From: Pokkaliibacter sp. MBI-7
GTDB lineage: Bacteria; Pseudomonadota; Gammaproteobacteria; Pseudomonadales; Balneatricaceae
NCBI RefSeq assembly: GCF_029846635.1
Contig: NZ_JARVTG010000001.1
Coordinates: 1,270,501-1,334,500 of the forward strand
Reading direction: 5' to 3'
DNA length: 64,000 bases
The notes under the pieces are model-generated. The model was not told where the DNA came from. It was given only the letters and a program-made list of their open reading frames with translations, and made no database searches. Positions 23,959 through 33,615 of this stretch are shown piece after piece (the stretch's first letter is position 1; every line of letters begins with the position of its first letter). A program made the translations under genes and the position numbers.

Positions 23959-24558
23959 TCAGGCAAAGTGTGCTTTTACCTCCTCCACTGCCTGTTGCCA
24001 GGCAGCCTGACGCAGCTGCGGATCAGGCATGGCGGTGCTTTCCACATAGAAGAACTGCACCTGATGCAGGCCGATCACTTCCAGCACCGCCTTGAGATAA
24101 GGCGTCATAAAATCCGGCTGACGGCCACCGCGCAGCCGCCCGCCGGTGGAAATGGCCACATACACCGGGCGGTCGCTGAGCGTGCCGACCTTCCCTTCCG
24201 CCGTCGCCACAAAGGTGTGGCGTATACGCACCACGTGATCAATCCAGGCCTTGAGCGCAGACGGCACCGTGAAGTTGTGCATCGGCGCGGCCAGTATCAG
24301 TGCATCGGCAGCACGCAGCTGACTGATCAGCTGATCCGACAGGGGCAGCGAGCCATCAGCCTCCGCCGGGTCCTCACCACCGCGCAGGGCTGCCGAGTAG
24401 GGGGCGTCGGGATGGGGCAGGCTGTCAGCGTGCACATCATCGATAGCCACCGCGGTATCGCCCTGCTGACTGAGCCAGTGATCAACGATCAGCTGTGACA
24501 GCTGGTAGCTCGCAGCTTCCGTGCCACGGGCACTGCTATGGATACGAAGAATATTCAT
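23959..24558 (-). CDS. azoR: FMN-dependent NADH-azoreductase / quinone reductase (AzoR)
   Basis: 199 residues of the flavodoxin-like AzoR family. The N-terminal FMN phosphate loop is IHSSARGTEAASY. APMHNFTVPSALKAWIDHV is the family signature, and STGGRLRGG sits near the flavin. It reduces quinones and azo dyes by two electrons with NAD(P)H. The ATG at 24558 overlaps the upstream acetyltransferase stop (ATGA) and has GGGAGA before it; the longer frame is out of family. It forms a two-gene operon divergent from a MocR regulator. Confidence 0.88.
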   Translation of the reverse strand: MNILRIHSSARGTEAASYQLSQLIVDHWLSQQGDTAVAIDDVHADSLPHPDAPYSAALRGGEDPAEADGSLPLSDQLISQLRAADALILAAPMHNFTVPSALKAWIDHVVRIRHTFVATAEGKVGTLSDRPVYVAISTGGRLRGGRQPDFMTPYLKAVLEVIGLHQVQFFYVESTAMPDPQLRQAAWQQAVEEVKAHFA

Positions 24559-25058
24559 ACTGATGTATCTCCCAACACTTTGCTGAAACGGATAGCCCCG
24601 GTAAGCAACCCCTGACGAAAGTAAAAACGCTGAGCCAGCGCGTTGCTGAGACCGGTATCCAGCACCAGTTTTTCGCAACGCTCGAAGCGGGCAATGTCCT
24701 CCAGCTCCTGCAGCAGTCTGGCGCCCCACTGACCGCCGCGGCAGCGTCCGGTCACCACCAGATCATCGACATACAGGAAGCGGCCATAGATCAGATTTTC
24801 CTGCAGCCGGTAACCGGCCAGGGCGATGATCTCGCCATGCTGCCAGACGGCCAGCAGCTGATAGTGCTGCTGACGCTGGCGTTGCAGGCGCGCCAGATAG
24901 TCTTCCTCACTGTGCAGCATTGGCCGTAACTCCTGCATGACGGCAAAGCTGGCACGCCATTCCGACTCGGAATTGAGATGACGCAGCAGATAGTCAGCAG
25001 GGGTGGGCTCCTCCGCCAGCACAGCGGAATCGGGGGCGATATAGGGGTGCAGGCTCAT
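24555..25058 (-). CDS. GNAT family N-acetyltransferase
   Basis: 167 residues. The GNAT fold is seen in the beta-strand pair LLAVWQHGEIIALAGYRL, the acetyl-CoA loop GRCRGGQWGARLLQELE (about residues 109-125) and the C-terminal KLVLDTGLSNALAQRFYFR. The canonical Gly in the loop is replaced by Gln. GAGGAGAG precedes the ATG at 25058. It is translationally coupled to azoR. Substrate unknown. Confidence 0.8.
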   Translation of the reverse strand: MSLHPYIAPDSAVLAEEPTPADYLLRHLNSESEWRASFAVMQELRPMLHSEEDYLARLQRQRQQHYQLLAVWQHGEIIALAGYRLQENLIYGRFLYVDDLVVTGRCRGGQWGARLLQELEDIARFERCEKLVLDTGLSNALAQRFYFRQGLLTGAIRFSKVLGDTSV

Positions 25059-25199
25059 ACTCGGCTCTCCTCTGAACGGCATAACGGGCGCAGGTGATGC
25101 AGTGTTCCCGCCACCGTCCTTGTGCGGTGGCTGATGTGGACTATGCTAGTTCGCCGGTGACATAGCAGAAGTACCATAAAACCTGTTTTGGACTGGGCC

Positions 25200-26639
25200 A
25201 TGAACAATAACCATCCCCCCGCAGGCACCCCTACAGAGACCCTGATCAGTCTGTCGGGCAACGACTCACGGCCACTTTACCGGCAAGTCTACGAACGTAT
25301 CCGTGATGCCATCAGCGACGGCACCCTGAAACCCGGTGACCGCATTCCGTCGGCCCGCGCACTGGCAAAAGAACAGGGTGTGGCCCGCGGCACCATCGAA
25401 GAAGCCTATGGCCTGCTCAATGCCGAGGGTTATATCCAGTCACGCGGACAGGCAGGCACCTTTATTTCTCAGGTACTCAAACCCGCCACCGTCAGCACGC
25501 CCGCCACGCCTCCGGCCACCCAGCTATTCAGTGAAGACAACTGGTCGCGCCCACCGGAGATCATGCCGTTCCAGCTCGGCGTACCGGCGCTGGATGCCTT
25601 CCCGCGGAAAATCTGGGCACGGCTGGGCGCACGCTATCTGCGCTCCATTCAGCCCATGGAGCTGGTCTACCCTGCCGCCGAAGGGCTGCAAAGCCTGCGC
25701 ACCGCGCTGGCCGCCTACCTGCAGGTGGCACGCGGCATCCAGTGCACCGCCGCCAATATCTTCATCACCAGCGGCTACATCAACAGCCTGCAGCTGGTGC
25801 TGCAAACCCTGCTCAGCGCAGGCGATCAGGTGTGGGTGGAAAACCCCGGTTATCCGCCTTCTCGGGGCGTACTGAAAAGCATCGGGCTGCAACTCGCTCC
25901 GGTGGCGGTAGACGAGGAAGGGTTGAATGTAGTGCAGGGTCTGCAACAGGCCGCTCACGCCCGCGCCGCCATCGTCACGCCAGCCCATCACAGCCCGCTC
26001 AGCGTGTCGCTGTCACTGGCCCGGCGTCTGCAGTTGCTGGACTGGGCCAGCACCCGGCAAAGCTGGATCATCGAGGATGATTACGATGGCGAATACCGCT
26101 ATGTCAGCCGGCCATTACCGGCCCTGAAAAGCCTGGATCGCGATGGCCGGGTGCTCTACCTCGGCACCTTCAGCAAGGTGCTGTTCCCGGCATTGCGACT
26201 GGCTTATGTGGTGGTGCCGGAGGCGCTGACCGATGCCTTCCGCCGCAACTGTCAGATTTTCGCCGGCCACGCGCCGATGATGACGCAAAGCATCGTCAGC
26301 AGCTTTATGGAGGAAGGCCACTTCGCCCGCCATATCCAGCGCATGCGCAGGCTCTACAGCGAACGCCGCAGCCATACCCTGCAAGGCCTGCAACAGGCAC
26401 TGGGTGAGCGGGTGAACTTTATTCCGCAGCCGGGAGGAATGCATTTGCTGGCACGCATTCCGGGCTGCAATGACCGTGAGCTGGCCCAGCGTATGCGTGA
26501 ACAGGGTCTCAGCGCCCAGCCGCTGTCGACCTTCAGGGTGGAGGGGCCGGTCAGTGACACCCTGCTGCTGAGCTTTACCAATATCAGCTCGGCGCAGCAG
26601 GCGGAGACCTATGGCAGGCACCTGCTGGCGCTGCTTTAA
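25200..26639 (+). CDS. MocR/PdxR-type transcriptional regulator (GntR HTH + aminotransferase domain)
   Basis: 479 residues. The GntR winged helix covers about 15-85 (LYRQVYERIRDAISDGTLKP, RIPSARALAKEQGVARGTIE). The rest is a class I aminotransferase-like domain, with IIEDDYDGEYRY and the PLP-lysine region YLGTFSKVLFPALRLAYVV. Such regulators bind PLP and control nearby genes. It is divergent from the acetyltransferase-azoR pair, the likely targets. The ATG at 25200 was preferred to a TTG four codons upstream. Confidence 0.88.
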   Translation: MNNNHPPAGTPTETLISLSGNDSRPLYRQVYERIRDAISDGTLKPGDRIPSARALAKEQGVARGTIEEAYGLLNAEGYIQSRGQAGTFISQVLKPATVSTPATPPATQLFSEDNWSRPPEIMPFQLGVPALDAFPRKIWARLGARYLRSIQPMELVYPAAEGLQSLRTALAAYLQVARGIQCTAANIFITSGYINSLQLVLQTLLSAGDQVWVENPGYPPSRGVLKSIGLQLAPVAVDEEGLNVVQGLQQAAHARAAIVTPAHHSPLSVSLSLARRLQLLDWASTRQSWIIEDDYDGEYRYVSRPLPALKSLDRDGRVLYLGTFSKVLFPALRLAYVVVPEALTDAFRRNCQIFAGHAPMMTQSIVSSFMEEGHFARHIQRMRRLYSERRSHTLQGLQQALGERVNFIPQPGGMHLLARIPGCNDRELAQRMREQGLSAQPLSTFRVEGPVSDTLLLSFTNISSAQQAETYGRHLLALL

Positions 26640-26747
26640 CAGGCTGTTAAGCCGGACCAGTAAAGGCATGCAACGCGGTGATCTTAGTGGTGCGATAGCA
26701 GCCCTGGTCAACAGCCATCGCACCGGGTACAGAACGCGCCTGTATCG

Positions 26748-27227
26748 TTACACCAGACCTGCCTTATCCAGCCCATAGGCCGCATCCGCTGACCCCGGCA
26801 CGGCCTTGAAGCCAATGCTGATGCGGTTCCAGCCGTTGATGATGGCGATCAGGAAGGTAATGGCAGACAGCTCTTCTTCCGACAGCTGCTCACGCACAAT
26901 GGCATAGGTGGCATCATCGACACCGTGCTCCGGCAGGCGGGTCAGCACCTCCGTCCACAGCAGGGCGGCACGCTCACGGGCACTGAACAGTGCCGACTCG
27001 CGCCAGATGGCGATATGGTGCACACGCAACTCACGCTCGCCGTGAATCCTGGCTTCCTTGACGTGCATGTCGAGGCAGAATCCGCAGCCGTTCAGCTGTG
27101 AGGCACGGATGGTGATCAGGTCGCCCAGCTGCTGAATGGCAGGATGCTGTTTGACGGCGTTGTTGGCGTCCAGATAGGTTTTGAACAGTGCGGGAGTGGC
27201 CTGAATGTAATCAATGCGCTGGCTCAT
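26748..27227 (-). CDS. carboxymuconolactone decarboxylase / AhpD-like peroxidase family protein
   Basis: 159 residues. The AhpD-type redox motif CGFCLDMH (Cys48, Cys51, His55) is intact, which favours a thiol peroxidase or disulfide reductase role rather than true decarboxylation. ITFLIAIINGWNRISIGF is the typical C-terminal helix. It stands alone on the minus strand. It probably acts in peroxide or electrophile defence, consistent with the neighbouring redox genes. Confidence 0.85.
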   Translation of the reverse strand: MSQRIDYIQATPALFKTYLDANNAVKQHPAIQQLGDLITIRASQLNGCGFCLDMHVKEARIHGERELRVHHIAIWRESALFSARERAALLWTEVLTRLPEHGVDDATYAIVREQLSEEELSAITFLIAIINGWNRISIGFKAVPGSADAAYGLDKAGLV

Positions 27228-27421
27228 GGTGTAACTCGCTCTGAGTGATGGGGGAAGCGTTCAGGTCCGGCTTATGGCCTCGCCTGCTGTTGCGCCCATC
27301 ATCCTGCGATATGGCTCAGTGCTTAAGGACCAAGAACAGCCTTCCGCACTGGGCCATATTATCGGGAGTACATCTCACTCTGCTGGACCTCGGCCACACC
27401 TCTGCGGGCCAGTGTTCGCCG

Positions 27422-28411
27422 CTACTTTTCAGCTACCTGATACGGGTCAGCTATCTGATACGGGTCAGCGGCCTGATACGGCTCCACCTGCTGACGCAGG
27501 CGCTGCAGGGCCGTAATAAAGAAATCGATAAAGGCGTTGATACGCAGTGAGCCACGCTGGTTGGGCAGATAGAGCGCCGACACCTGCGAGCGGGCATTGT
27601 TGGGATTGACCTCATAGTCGGCAAACAGCCGCTGCAGGCGCCCTGCCGCCACATCGGCACTGACCAGCCAGTCTGATATCAGTACGATGCCGGCATCGGC
27701 CAGCACTGCCGCCCGCAGTATCTCGGCATTGTTGCTGCGATAACTGCCATTGACGGCAATGCGCTGCTCTTCCTGCTGGCGGCGGAAGGTCCACACCTGA
27801 CGCAGGTCGCGGCTGTTGGCATTCACGTAGTTGAAACGCAGGCAACGGTGATCCGGCAGATCTGCCGGCAGTCGCGGCTCACCGTGGGCAGCCAGATAAG
27901 CGGGGCTGGCCACCACCCAGCGCTGATAGCCACTGATGGTGCGGCTGACAACGCCGTCCATGGGCGCCGGGGCACCCAGCCGGATGGCCAGATCAATACT
28001 GTCGCCGAGCAGATCGCTGATGCTGTCGGAGACGGTGATATCCAGCTCCAGCCGCGGATAACGCCGGATAAACTCGCCCAGATGGGGAGCAATCACATCG
28101 CGGCCAAGGGTGGTCGGCAGTGACACCCGCAACGGCCCGGACGGCTCGCTGCCACTGTCTCGCACCTGCTCATCCGCATCGGCCAGCTCATCAAGAATGC
28201 GCCGGGCCTGCTGGTAATACACCTCACCGGCTTCGGTGACGGTCACCTGACGGGTGGAGCGATTGAGCAGCACCGTGCCCAGCTCCTGCTCCAGTGCGCT
28301 GACCATGCGGGTCACCGACGAGGTAGCCAGATCCAGCCGGCGTGCCGCGGCCGAAAAGCCCCCGGCCTCGACCGTCGCCAGAAACATCTTCAATGCCAGT
28401 AACTTATCCAT
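27422..28411 (-). CDS. LysR family regulator with repeated C-terminal tail
   Basis: 329 residues. The winged helix (FLATVEAGGFSAAARRLDLA, SSVTRMVSALEQELG) and effector domain are typical of the DhcR/PA0477-like LysR branch. The start at 28411 follows AGGTGG. It is 19 bases after the MFS gene on the same strand, so they are probably co-transcribed. The last ~20 residues come from an 18-bp tandem repeat (YQAADPYQIADPYQVAEK), a tail not normal for the family. Confidence 0.87.
   Translation of the reverse strand: MDKLLALKMFLATVEAGGFSAAARRLDLATSSVTRMVSALEQELGTVLLNRSTRQVTVTEAGEVYYQQARRILDELADADEQVRDSGSEPSGPLRVSLPTTLGRDVIAPHLGEFIRRYPRLELDITVSDSISDLLGDSIDLAIRLGAPAPMDGVVSRTISGYQRWVVASPAYLAAHGEPRLPADLPDHRCLRFNYVNANSRDLRQVWTFRRQQEEQRIAVNGSYRSNNAEILRAAVLADAGIVLISDWLVSADVAAGRLQRLFADYEVNPNNARSQVSALYLPNQRGSLRINAFIDFFITALQRLRQQVEPYQAADPYQIADPYQVAEK
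27432..27485. repeat. 18-bp tandem repeat, three units, in the lysR 3' end
   Basis: Units at 27432, 27450 and 27468 follow the pattern GCTACCTGATACGGGTCA with increasing divergence. Because 18 is a multiple of three, each adds six residues to the LysR tail without a frameshift. Confidence 0.9.
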
Positions 28412-28430
28412 GCACAGGCCACCTGTAGCG

Positions 28431-29648
28431 TTACGAACGAGCCTGCCGACCATGCCAGCAAAACGCCAGCAGGGCCAGTGCCGGTACCGCGGTGCCTGCC
28501 ATGGCTACGGTGTGCCAGCCACCACTGTGATAGAGGGTAGCAGCAAATACCGAGCCCAGCGCCCCGCCCACAAAGATGCTGGTCATGTAGATAGCATTGA
28601 GACGGGCACGGCTTTTCGGGTCCAGTGCGTAGATCGCACGCTGACCGAGCACCATGTTCATCTGCACCGCGAAGTCGAGCAGCACGCCCGTGATCGCCAG
28701 CGCTACCACCGATACACCCAGAGGCAACAGACCGACCGCCATGGCCAGCACCGCCAGCACCAGTGCCACCGTCGTGGCCTTGCCGGTATGCCCGGCATCG
28801 GCCAGCCGTCCGGCAATGGGAGCTGACGCAGCACCTACCGCACCAATCAGGGCAAACACGGCGATGGCACTCTGGCTCAGGCCGTGGCTCTGCGCCAGCT
28901 CCAGCGGTACGGCGGTCCAGAACAGACTGAAGGTGGCAAACATCAGCCCCTGATACAGCGAGCGCTGACGCAGAATCGGCTGACTGCGCAGCAGCACACC
29001 CAGTGAGCCCAGCAGCTGCCCATAGCTGGAGCGGTGGCTTGGCTCATGGCGTGGCAGCGTCGTGGCCATCACCACGATGATCAGCAGCATCAGTGCCGTC
29101 GCAGTGAAATACACCGTGCGCCAGCCAAAATGGTCAGCAATCAGGCTGGACACCGGCCGGGCCAGCAGAATCCCCAGCAGCAGACCACTCATGATATTGC
29201 CGACGATGCGCCCGCGACTCTGCTCTGGGGCCATATGGGCGGCCATCGGGATCAGCATCTGCACCGCGACCGAGCTGATCCCTACCAGCAGAGAAATGGC
29301 CAGAAACCACTGCGGCTGTGACGTCAGTGCCGCCGCCAGCAGGCTGATACTGGACACCACCGCAGTGCCGATCATCAGTTTGCGGTTTTCGATCAGGTCG
29401 CCCAGCGGCACCAGCAACAGCAGGCCAAGGGCATAGCCAATCTGGGTCAGGGAGACAATCAGACTGGCGGCATCGGCAGACAGCCCCACCGACGGTGCAA
29501 TCAGGGCGATGATGGGCTGTGAATAATAAAGGTTGGCGACAATGGCGCCGCAACAAAAGGCGAACAGCCACACCAGCCCCTGAGTAAGAGGCGCGTGGGC
29601 GGGAGTCACTGGCGCAGTCTGCGACAGGCTGGAAGGTGTATTGCTCAT
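28431..29648 (-). CDS. MFS transporter (sugar efflux/YnfM-like)
   Basis: 405 residues, 12 hydrophobic helices. GLVWLFAFCCGAIVANLYYSQP at the start and LLVPLGDLIENRKLMIG (motif A) are typical of the AraJ/YnfM-type MFS_1 branch. The ATG at 29648 follows CAGGGAA; an extension upstream to 29738 is not family-like. It is probably an exporter and lies in one unit with the downstream lysR gene. Confidence 0.87.
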   Translation of the reverse strand: MSNTPSSLSQTAPVTPAHAPLTQGLVWLFAFCCGAIVANLYYSQPIIALIAPSVGLSADAASLIVSLTQIGYALGLLLLVPLGDLIENRKLMIGTAVVSSISLLAAALTSQPQWFLAISLLVGISSVAVQMLIPMAAHMAPEQSRGRIVGNIMSGLLLGILLARPVSSLIADHFGWRTVYFTATALMLLIIVVMATTLPRHEPSHRSSYGQLLGSLGVLLRSQPILRQRSLYQGLMFATFSLFWTAVPLELAQSHGLSQSAIAVFALIGAVGAASAPIAGRLADAGHTGKATTVALVLAVLAMAVGLLPLGVSVVALAITGVLLDFAVQMNMVLGQRAIYALDPKSRARLNAIYMTSIFVGGALGSVFAATLYHSGGWHTVAMAGTAVPALALLAFCWHGRQARS

Positions 29649-29773
29649 GGTCGTTCCCTGGCTGGGGGTACCTGCAGCAGCTGGCGTCGACGTGACCACA
29701 CCGGCAGCAACAGACCCCGAGCACTGCAAATACTTCATTCAATAAAAGGTTCAGTCAGACACGTCAGCGGACT

Positions 29774-30901
29774 TTAGCAGATGGCATCCACCGGCAAGGG
29801 CGGGTAATCGGTATAGCCCTGCGCGCCGCCGCCGAAATACAGACTGGCATCACTGCTGTTGAGCGCTGCGCCGAGACGAAAGCGCAGCGGTAAATCCGGG
29901 TTACTGATAAAGGGCCGGCCAAAGGCGATGATATCCGCCCGCCCCTCAGCCAGCGCCTTCTCCGCACTGGCCTGATCATAGCCACCGGCCAGTATCAGCA
30001 CGCCCCGATAGCGGGTGCGCATCGTGAGGATAAGGTAGTCCCACGCCGGATCATGCTGCGGGTCTTTCTCCACCCCCACCATGGCCGGCTCAACCAGATG
30101 CAGATAGGCCAGCCCGCGCTCACTCAGCTGATCGGCAATAACGCCAAAGGTGGTCAGCGGCGAGCGGTCACCCATGCCCATAAAGCGCCCCATCGGTGTC
30201 AGACGCACGCCGACCCGCGCGGCACCGATCTCATCCGCAATGGCATCCACCACCTCCAGCAGCAGGCGGCTGCGGTTCTCCACGCTGCCGCCGTAACGGT
30301 CATCACGCAGGTTGGAGCGGGAGTTGATGAACTGATCCAGCAAATAACCATTACCGGCGTGAATCTCAACCCCATCCATGCCGGCATCGACCGCATTTCG
30401 CGCCGCCTGACGATAATCCTTGATGATGGACGCGATACCCGCCAGGGTCAGCGCCTGAGGCACCGGCACATCACTCCATATCCCCCGGCCCTGCGCATCG
30501 ACAATGAAGGTCTTGCCCGGCGCCGCCTGGGCACTGGGTGCTACCGGCAGCGCCCCTTCCGGCTGGAACTGCGGATGCGACACCCGGCCGGTGTGCCACA
30601 GCTGCAGGAACATGCGGCCCCCTTCCTGGTGCACGGCATCCGCCACCTGCCGCCAGCCAGCAATCTGCTCAGCACTGTGAATGCCGGGCGTCCAGGCATA
30701 GCCCTGCCCCTGCTGAGAAATCTGTGTGGCCTCGCTGATGATCAGCGCCGCACTGGCACGCTGGCGGTAATACTCCACATTCAGGGCCGTTGGCACATTG
30801 CCGGGCTGACCGGCACGGGAACGGGTCAGCGGTGCCATGGCGATACGGTGTGGCAACGACAGATGGCCAAGGGTGATGGGATTGAATAGTAGTGAGCTCA
30901 T
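29774..30901 (-). CDS. nemA: old yellow enzyme family alkene reductase (NemA-like)
   Basis: 375 residues, FMN-dependent TIM barrel. Family motifs include MAPLTRSRA, LQLWHTGRVSHP, the substrate-binding His/Asn in VEIHAGNGYLLDQFINS, and the C-terminal FGRPFISNPDLPLRF. NemA enzymes reduce activated alkenes, N-ethylmaleimide and nitrate esters with NADPH. GGAGTAAG precedes the ATG at 30901. It is 125 bases upstream of the MFS gene on the same strand and may be part of an electrophile-response set. Confidence 0.9.
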   Translation of the reverse strand: MSSLLFNPITLGHLSLPHRIAMAPLTRSRAGQPGNVPTALNVEYYRQRASAALIISEATQISQQGQGYAWTPGIHSAEQIAGWRQVADAVHQEGGRMFLQLWHTGRVSHPQFQPEGALPVAPSAQAAPGKTFIVDAQGRGIWSDVPVPQALTLAGIASIIKDYRQAARNAVDAGMDGVEIHAGNGYLLDQFINSRSNLRDDRYGGSVENRSRLLLEVVDAIADEIGAARVGVRLTPMGRFMGMGDRSPLTTFGVIADQLSERGLAYLHLVEPAMVGVEKDPQHDPAWDYLILTMRTRYRGVLILAGGYDQASAEKALAEGRADIIAFGRPFISNPDLPLRFRLGAALNSSDASLYFGGGAQGYTDYPPLPVDAIC

Positions 30902-31078
30902 AGTCTTACTCCACAAGAGGAATGCAGTTCAGAACAGCGTGCTGCTCTGGCTTGTGGATAAAGTACGGAGACAGCGCCGCAGGCAGAATCCGCCAGCGGC
31001 ACAAATGAGCTTTGCGCAAAACGCAAAAGCCAGTAATGGTGAGGCCTGCAGCCGTGCTAATCAGAGGAGCACGCGCTG

Positions 31079-32422
31079 TCAGCCGGGCAGGATCACCGTC
31101 GCCAGCAACCCGCCCTGTGGACGATTACTCAGACTCAGGGTGCCGCCGTGCGCTTCAATATTGGAGCGCGCTATGGCTAACCCGAGGCCCACGCCACCGC
31201 TGTCACGATTACGATCAGCATCGGGCCGGGCGAATGGCTCAAACACCCGCTCCAGCCAGTCAGCGGCAATGCCGGGGCCATCATCGGCTACCGTGATCAT
31301 CAGGCTGTCAGCCTCCTGCTGCACAGCCAGCTCGATGTGCTGACCGTAGCGCCGGGCATTATCCAGCAGATTGCCCAGGGCCCGCTTCAGCACCAGCGGC
31401 CGGCAGCGATAGCGGAGGCCAGCCGGTATCAGGCAGTGAATGGGCTGCCCGAGCAGCTGCCGCTCCTCTGCCAGTTGCTGCAGCAGCTGCGCAAGGTCGA
31501 TGGTCGAGGTGGCTTCACCGGCACCGTCGTCACGGGCAAAACGCAGAGTTTCATCCATCATCTGCCCCATTTCCCTGAGGGTGCGCGTCATACTGCTGCG
31601 CAGCGCATCATCGTCGATCAGTTCGGTACGCAACCGCAGCGAGGTAATCGGCGTGCGAAAGTCATGGCTGATAGCCGCCAGCATCTGCGTACGGTCGGAG
31701 ACAAAACGTCGCAGGCGCTCCTGCATGGTGTTGAACGCCTGCGCCAGCTCGCGCAGTTCGCGTGGCCCGCTCTGCGCCAGTAGCGCCATCGGCTCACCCC
31801 GGCTGAGCTGCTCGGCAGCCCGGCTCAGCTCGCGCAGTGGCCGCAGCAGCCGACGGGCAAACAGCGTCACCAGAATCAGAATCGGCAAGCCGCTGGCCAG
31901 CAGAGTGGGCAGGAAGTGATGCAGCCAGGAATTACGCACAAAAGGCCATAACGTCGCCTGTAGCCACTGACCATCCGCCAGTGCCACAAAGACCTCCAGC
32001 GCTACCCGCTGACGCTCCCGGTCTGTCGCCACGGTGCGTCGCGGCTGCCGTTCGAGCTGTACCATCACCGCCGCTTGTGCTGGCAGATCTTCTGCCAGCT
32101 CAGCCGCCAGCGCCTGTTCATCACTGCTCATGGTGATCTGCGGTGGCTGGCTTTGCAGGGTGAAGGAGGCATCATCACGGCTCACAGCCTGCAGCAACGC
32201 CTGACGGTCGCAGCCCTGAGTGCACTGCTGCAGCGCCTGAAAGGTGGTGGTGTAACGGGCAAACAGCGTGTCGAGGGCGAGCTGATGAATGCTGCCGTTC
32301 TGCTTACCCGTGAGCTGCAGGGCCAGCAGATGGGCCGCCAGTACCCCCAGCAGCAGGATGGCAATCAGCTGGCTGGCCAGGGTGTGCGGCAGACAGCGGC
32401 GCAGCAGCGGGAACAGCTTCAC
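31079..32422 (-). CDS. sensor histidine kinase (EnvZ-like, HAMP)
   Basis: 447 residues. A transmembrane helix (about 15-35) precedes a periplasmic sensor of ~130 residues. A second helix (LPTLLASGLPILILVTLF) leads to HAMP (RELSRAAEQLSRGEP). The phosphoacceptor His is in ISHDFRTPITSLRLR, the N box is NLLDNARRYG and the G box is DDGPGIAADWLERVFEPF. It phosphorylates the regulator encoded upstream, whose stop it overlaps by ATGA. The signal is unknown. Confidence 0.9.
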   Translation of the reverse strand: MKLFPLLRRCLPHTLASQLIAILLLGVLAAHLLALQLTGKQNGSIHQLALDTLFARYTTTFQALQQCTQGCDRQALLQAVSRDDASFTLQSQPPQITMSSDEQALAAELAEDLPAQAAVMVQLERQPRRTVATDRERQRVALEVFVALADGQWLQATLWPFVRNSWLHHFLPTLLASGLPILILVTLFARRLLRPLRELSRAAEQLSRGEPMALLAQSGPRELRELAQAFNTMQERLRRFVSDRTQMLAAISHDFRTPITSLRLRTELIDDDALRSSMTRTLREMGQMMDETLRFARDDGAGEATSTIDLAQLLQQLAEERQLLGQPIHCLIPAGLRYRCRPLVLKRALGNLLDNARRYGQHIELAVQQEADSLMITVADDGPGIAADWLERVFEPFARPDADRNRDSGGVGLGLAIARSNIEAHGGTLSLSNRPQGGLLATVILPG

Positions 32423-33132
32423 AGGTAGCGCTGCTCCACGGCGGCAGTAAACAAATAGCCGTTGCCCCAGGCAGTACGCAGCAGCTGACGGCTGTCATCA
32501 CCCAGTTTCTTGCGCAGGCGGCTGATATGGCTGTCGACGCTGCGGTCAAACACCTGATCGTTATCGCGGTCGATCAGCGCCAGCAGCTGGTCACGGCTCA
32601 GCACCCGGTTGGGGTGTTCGACAAAGGCCAGCAGCAGGCGGAACTCCACCGGGCTCAGCTCCACCCGGTCGCCATCCTGCGCCTGCAATTCGTGGCGACT
32701 GGCATTCAGGCACCACTGCTCGAAGGTATAAGCCTGCTCCCGACCGCGACGGCTGCGCGGCTCCTGCACCCGGCGCAGGATCACCCGGATGCGGGCCAGC
32801 AGCTCACGAGGCTCAAAGGGTTTGACGATATAGTCATCGGCGCCCATCTCCAGCCCAACAATGCGGTCGGCACTGTCAGCCACCGCCGTCAGTAGAATCA
32901 CCGGAATCCCCAGATGCTCATAGACATGGCGGCACAGGGTCAGGCCATCTTCACCAGGCATCATCACATCGAGAATGATCAGATCAGCCCGCCGGGCGGC
33001 CAGCTGCGTGCGCATCTCTTCGCCATTGGCAGCGGTGCTGACCTGCATGCCATAGCGACGCAGGTAGGCCGCCAGCGGATCACGGATATCGGCGTGGTCA
33101 TCCACCACCAGGATATGGGTTGGGTCATGCAT
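32419..33132 (-). CDS. OmpR family response regulator
   Basis: 237 residues. The receiver domain has Asp11, Asp12 and the phosphoacceptor Asp55 (LIILDVMMPGEDG), with Lys in VKPFEPRELL. The C-terminal winged helix is VELSPVEFRLLLAFVEHPNR to SHISRLRKKLGDDSRQLL. The ATG at 33132 was chosen from domain alignment since no good ribosome-binding site is visible; the open frame runs on to 33219. It is divergent from an iron-related operon, which may be its target. Confidence 0.88.
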   Translation of the reverse strand: MHDPTHILVVDDHADIRDPLAAYLRRYGMQVSTAANGEEMRTQLAARRADLIILDVMMPGEDGLTLCRHVYEHLGIPVILLTAVADSADRIVGLEMGADDYIVKPFEPRELLARIRVILRRVQEPRSRRGREQAYTFEQWCLNASRHELQAQDGDRVELSPVEFRLLLAFVEHPNRVLSRDQLLALIDRDNDQVFDRSVDSHISRLRKKLGDDSRQLLRTAWGNGYLFTAAVEQRYL

Positions 33133-33195
33133 GGAAGGAAGTCTGGGGTCGGCTGCAATAATTCCGCAAATTCTAGACAAACTTCCGCACAAGTA

Positions 33196-33214
33196 AATGC
33201 GTATCCTTCTCACT
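33196..33214. promoter_or_regulatory. Fur-box-like sequence
   Basis: AATGCGTATCCTTCTCACT resembles the common Fur site form AATGCGAATCATTCTCATT, with four differences. It lies between the response-regulator gene and the DUF3649-PepSY operon, 72 bases before the latter. Iron control would fit the neighbouring PepSY protein. Confidence 0.45.
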
Positions 33215-33285
33215 TTCAAGAGTCCGCCACCTGACTGAACCTCACAGGCGGATACGTATTCCCTGACCGTGTGACGAGTAGCTCT

Positions 33286-33615
33286 ATGTCTGACACCACC
33301 GCCTCACTGCCGCCAGCGGCGACTCCCCCATTGAGAAACCGGTTCTCGCCGTCCCTGGCTCTGCGCATTGTACTGGCCCTGCCGGGTGGCTATGGCGTGG
33401 CATCCCTGGCAGCCTCGGCACTGGCCCTGAGTCTGCCGCTGCCGCAACTGGACGCCGCTGTGGCAGGCATCATGGTGGCCTTTGTGCTGCATTTACTCTG
33501 CGTGCTGTGGGTCTTCGGCTGCACCCGCCTGCGCCGCGCCACCACCGGCATGCTGCTGGCGGCGGCCGCTTCGGCGCTGTGGCTGCTGGCCGTACAGGGA
33601 GGGCCGGGACAGTGA
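33286..33615 (+). CDS. DUF3649 small membrane protein of an iron-uptake module
   Basis: 109 residues with three hydrophobic segments (about 30-50, 55-75, 85-105). RIVLALPGGYGVASLAASAL is typical of DUF3649 proteins, which usually precede a PepSY-TM gene and a DUF3325 gene beside siderophore receptors. The exact role is unknown. A GTG five codons upstream is an alternative start. It overlaps the next gene by GTGA. Confidence 0.75.
   Translation: MSDTTASLPPAATPPLRNRFSPSLALRIVLALPGGYGVASLAASALALSLPLPQLDAAVAGIMVAFVLHLLCVLWVFGCTRLRRATTGMLLAAAASALWLLAVQGGPGQ

Noticed and set aside
26630..26660. CAGGCTGTTAA after the MocR gene as another MITE end
   Set aside because: Only about ten bases agree with the MITE terminus and no second end or interior similarity was found.
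31079..33132. Two-component system as direct regulator of the toxin island
   Set aside because: It is 9 kb away and separated by several unrelated operons; no shared site was seen.
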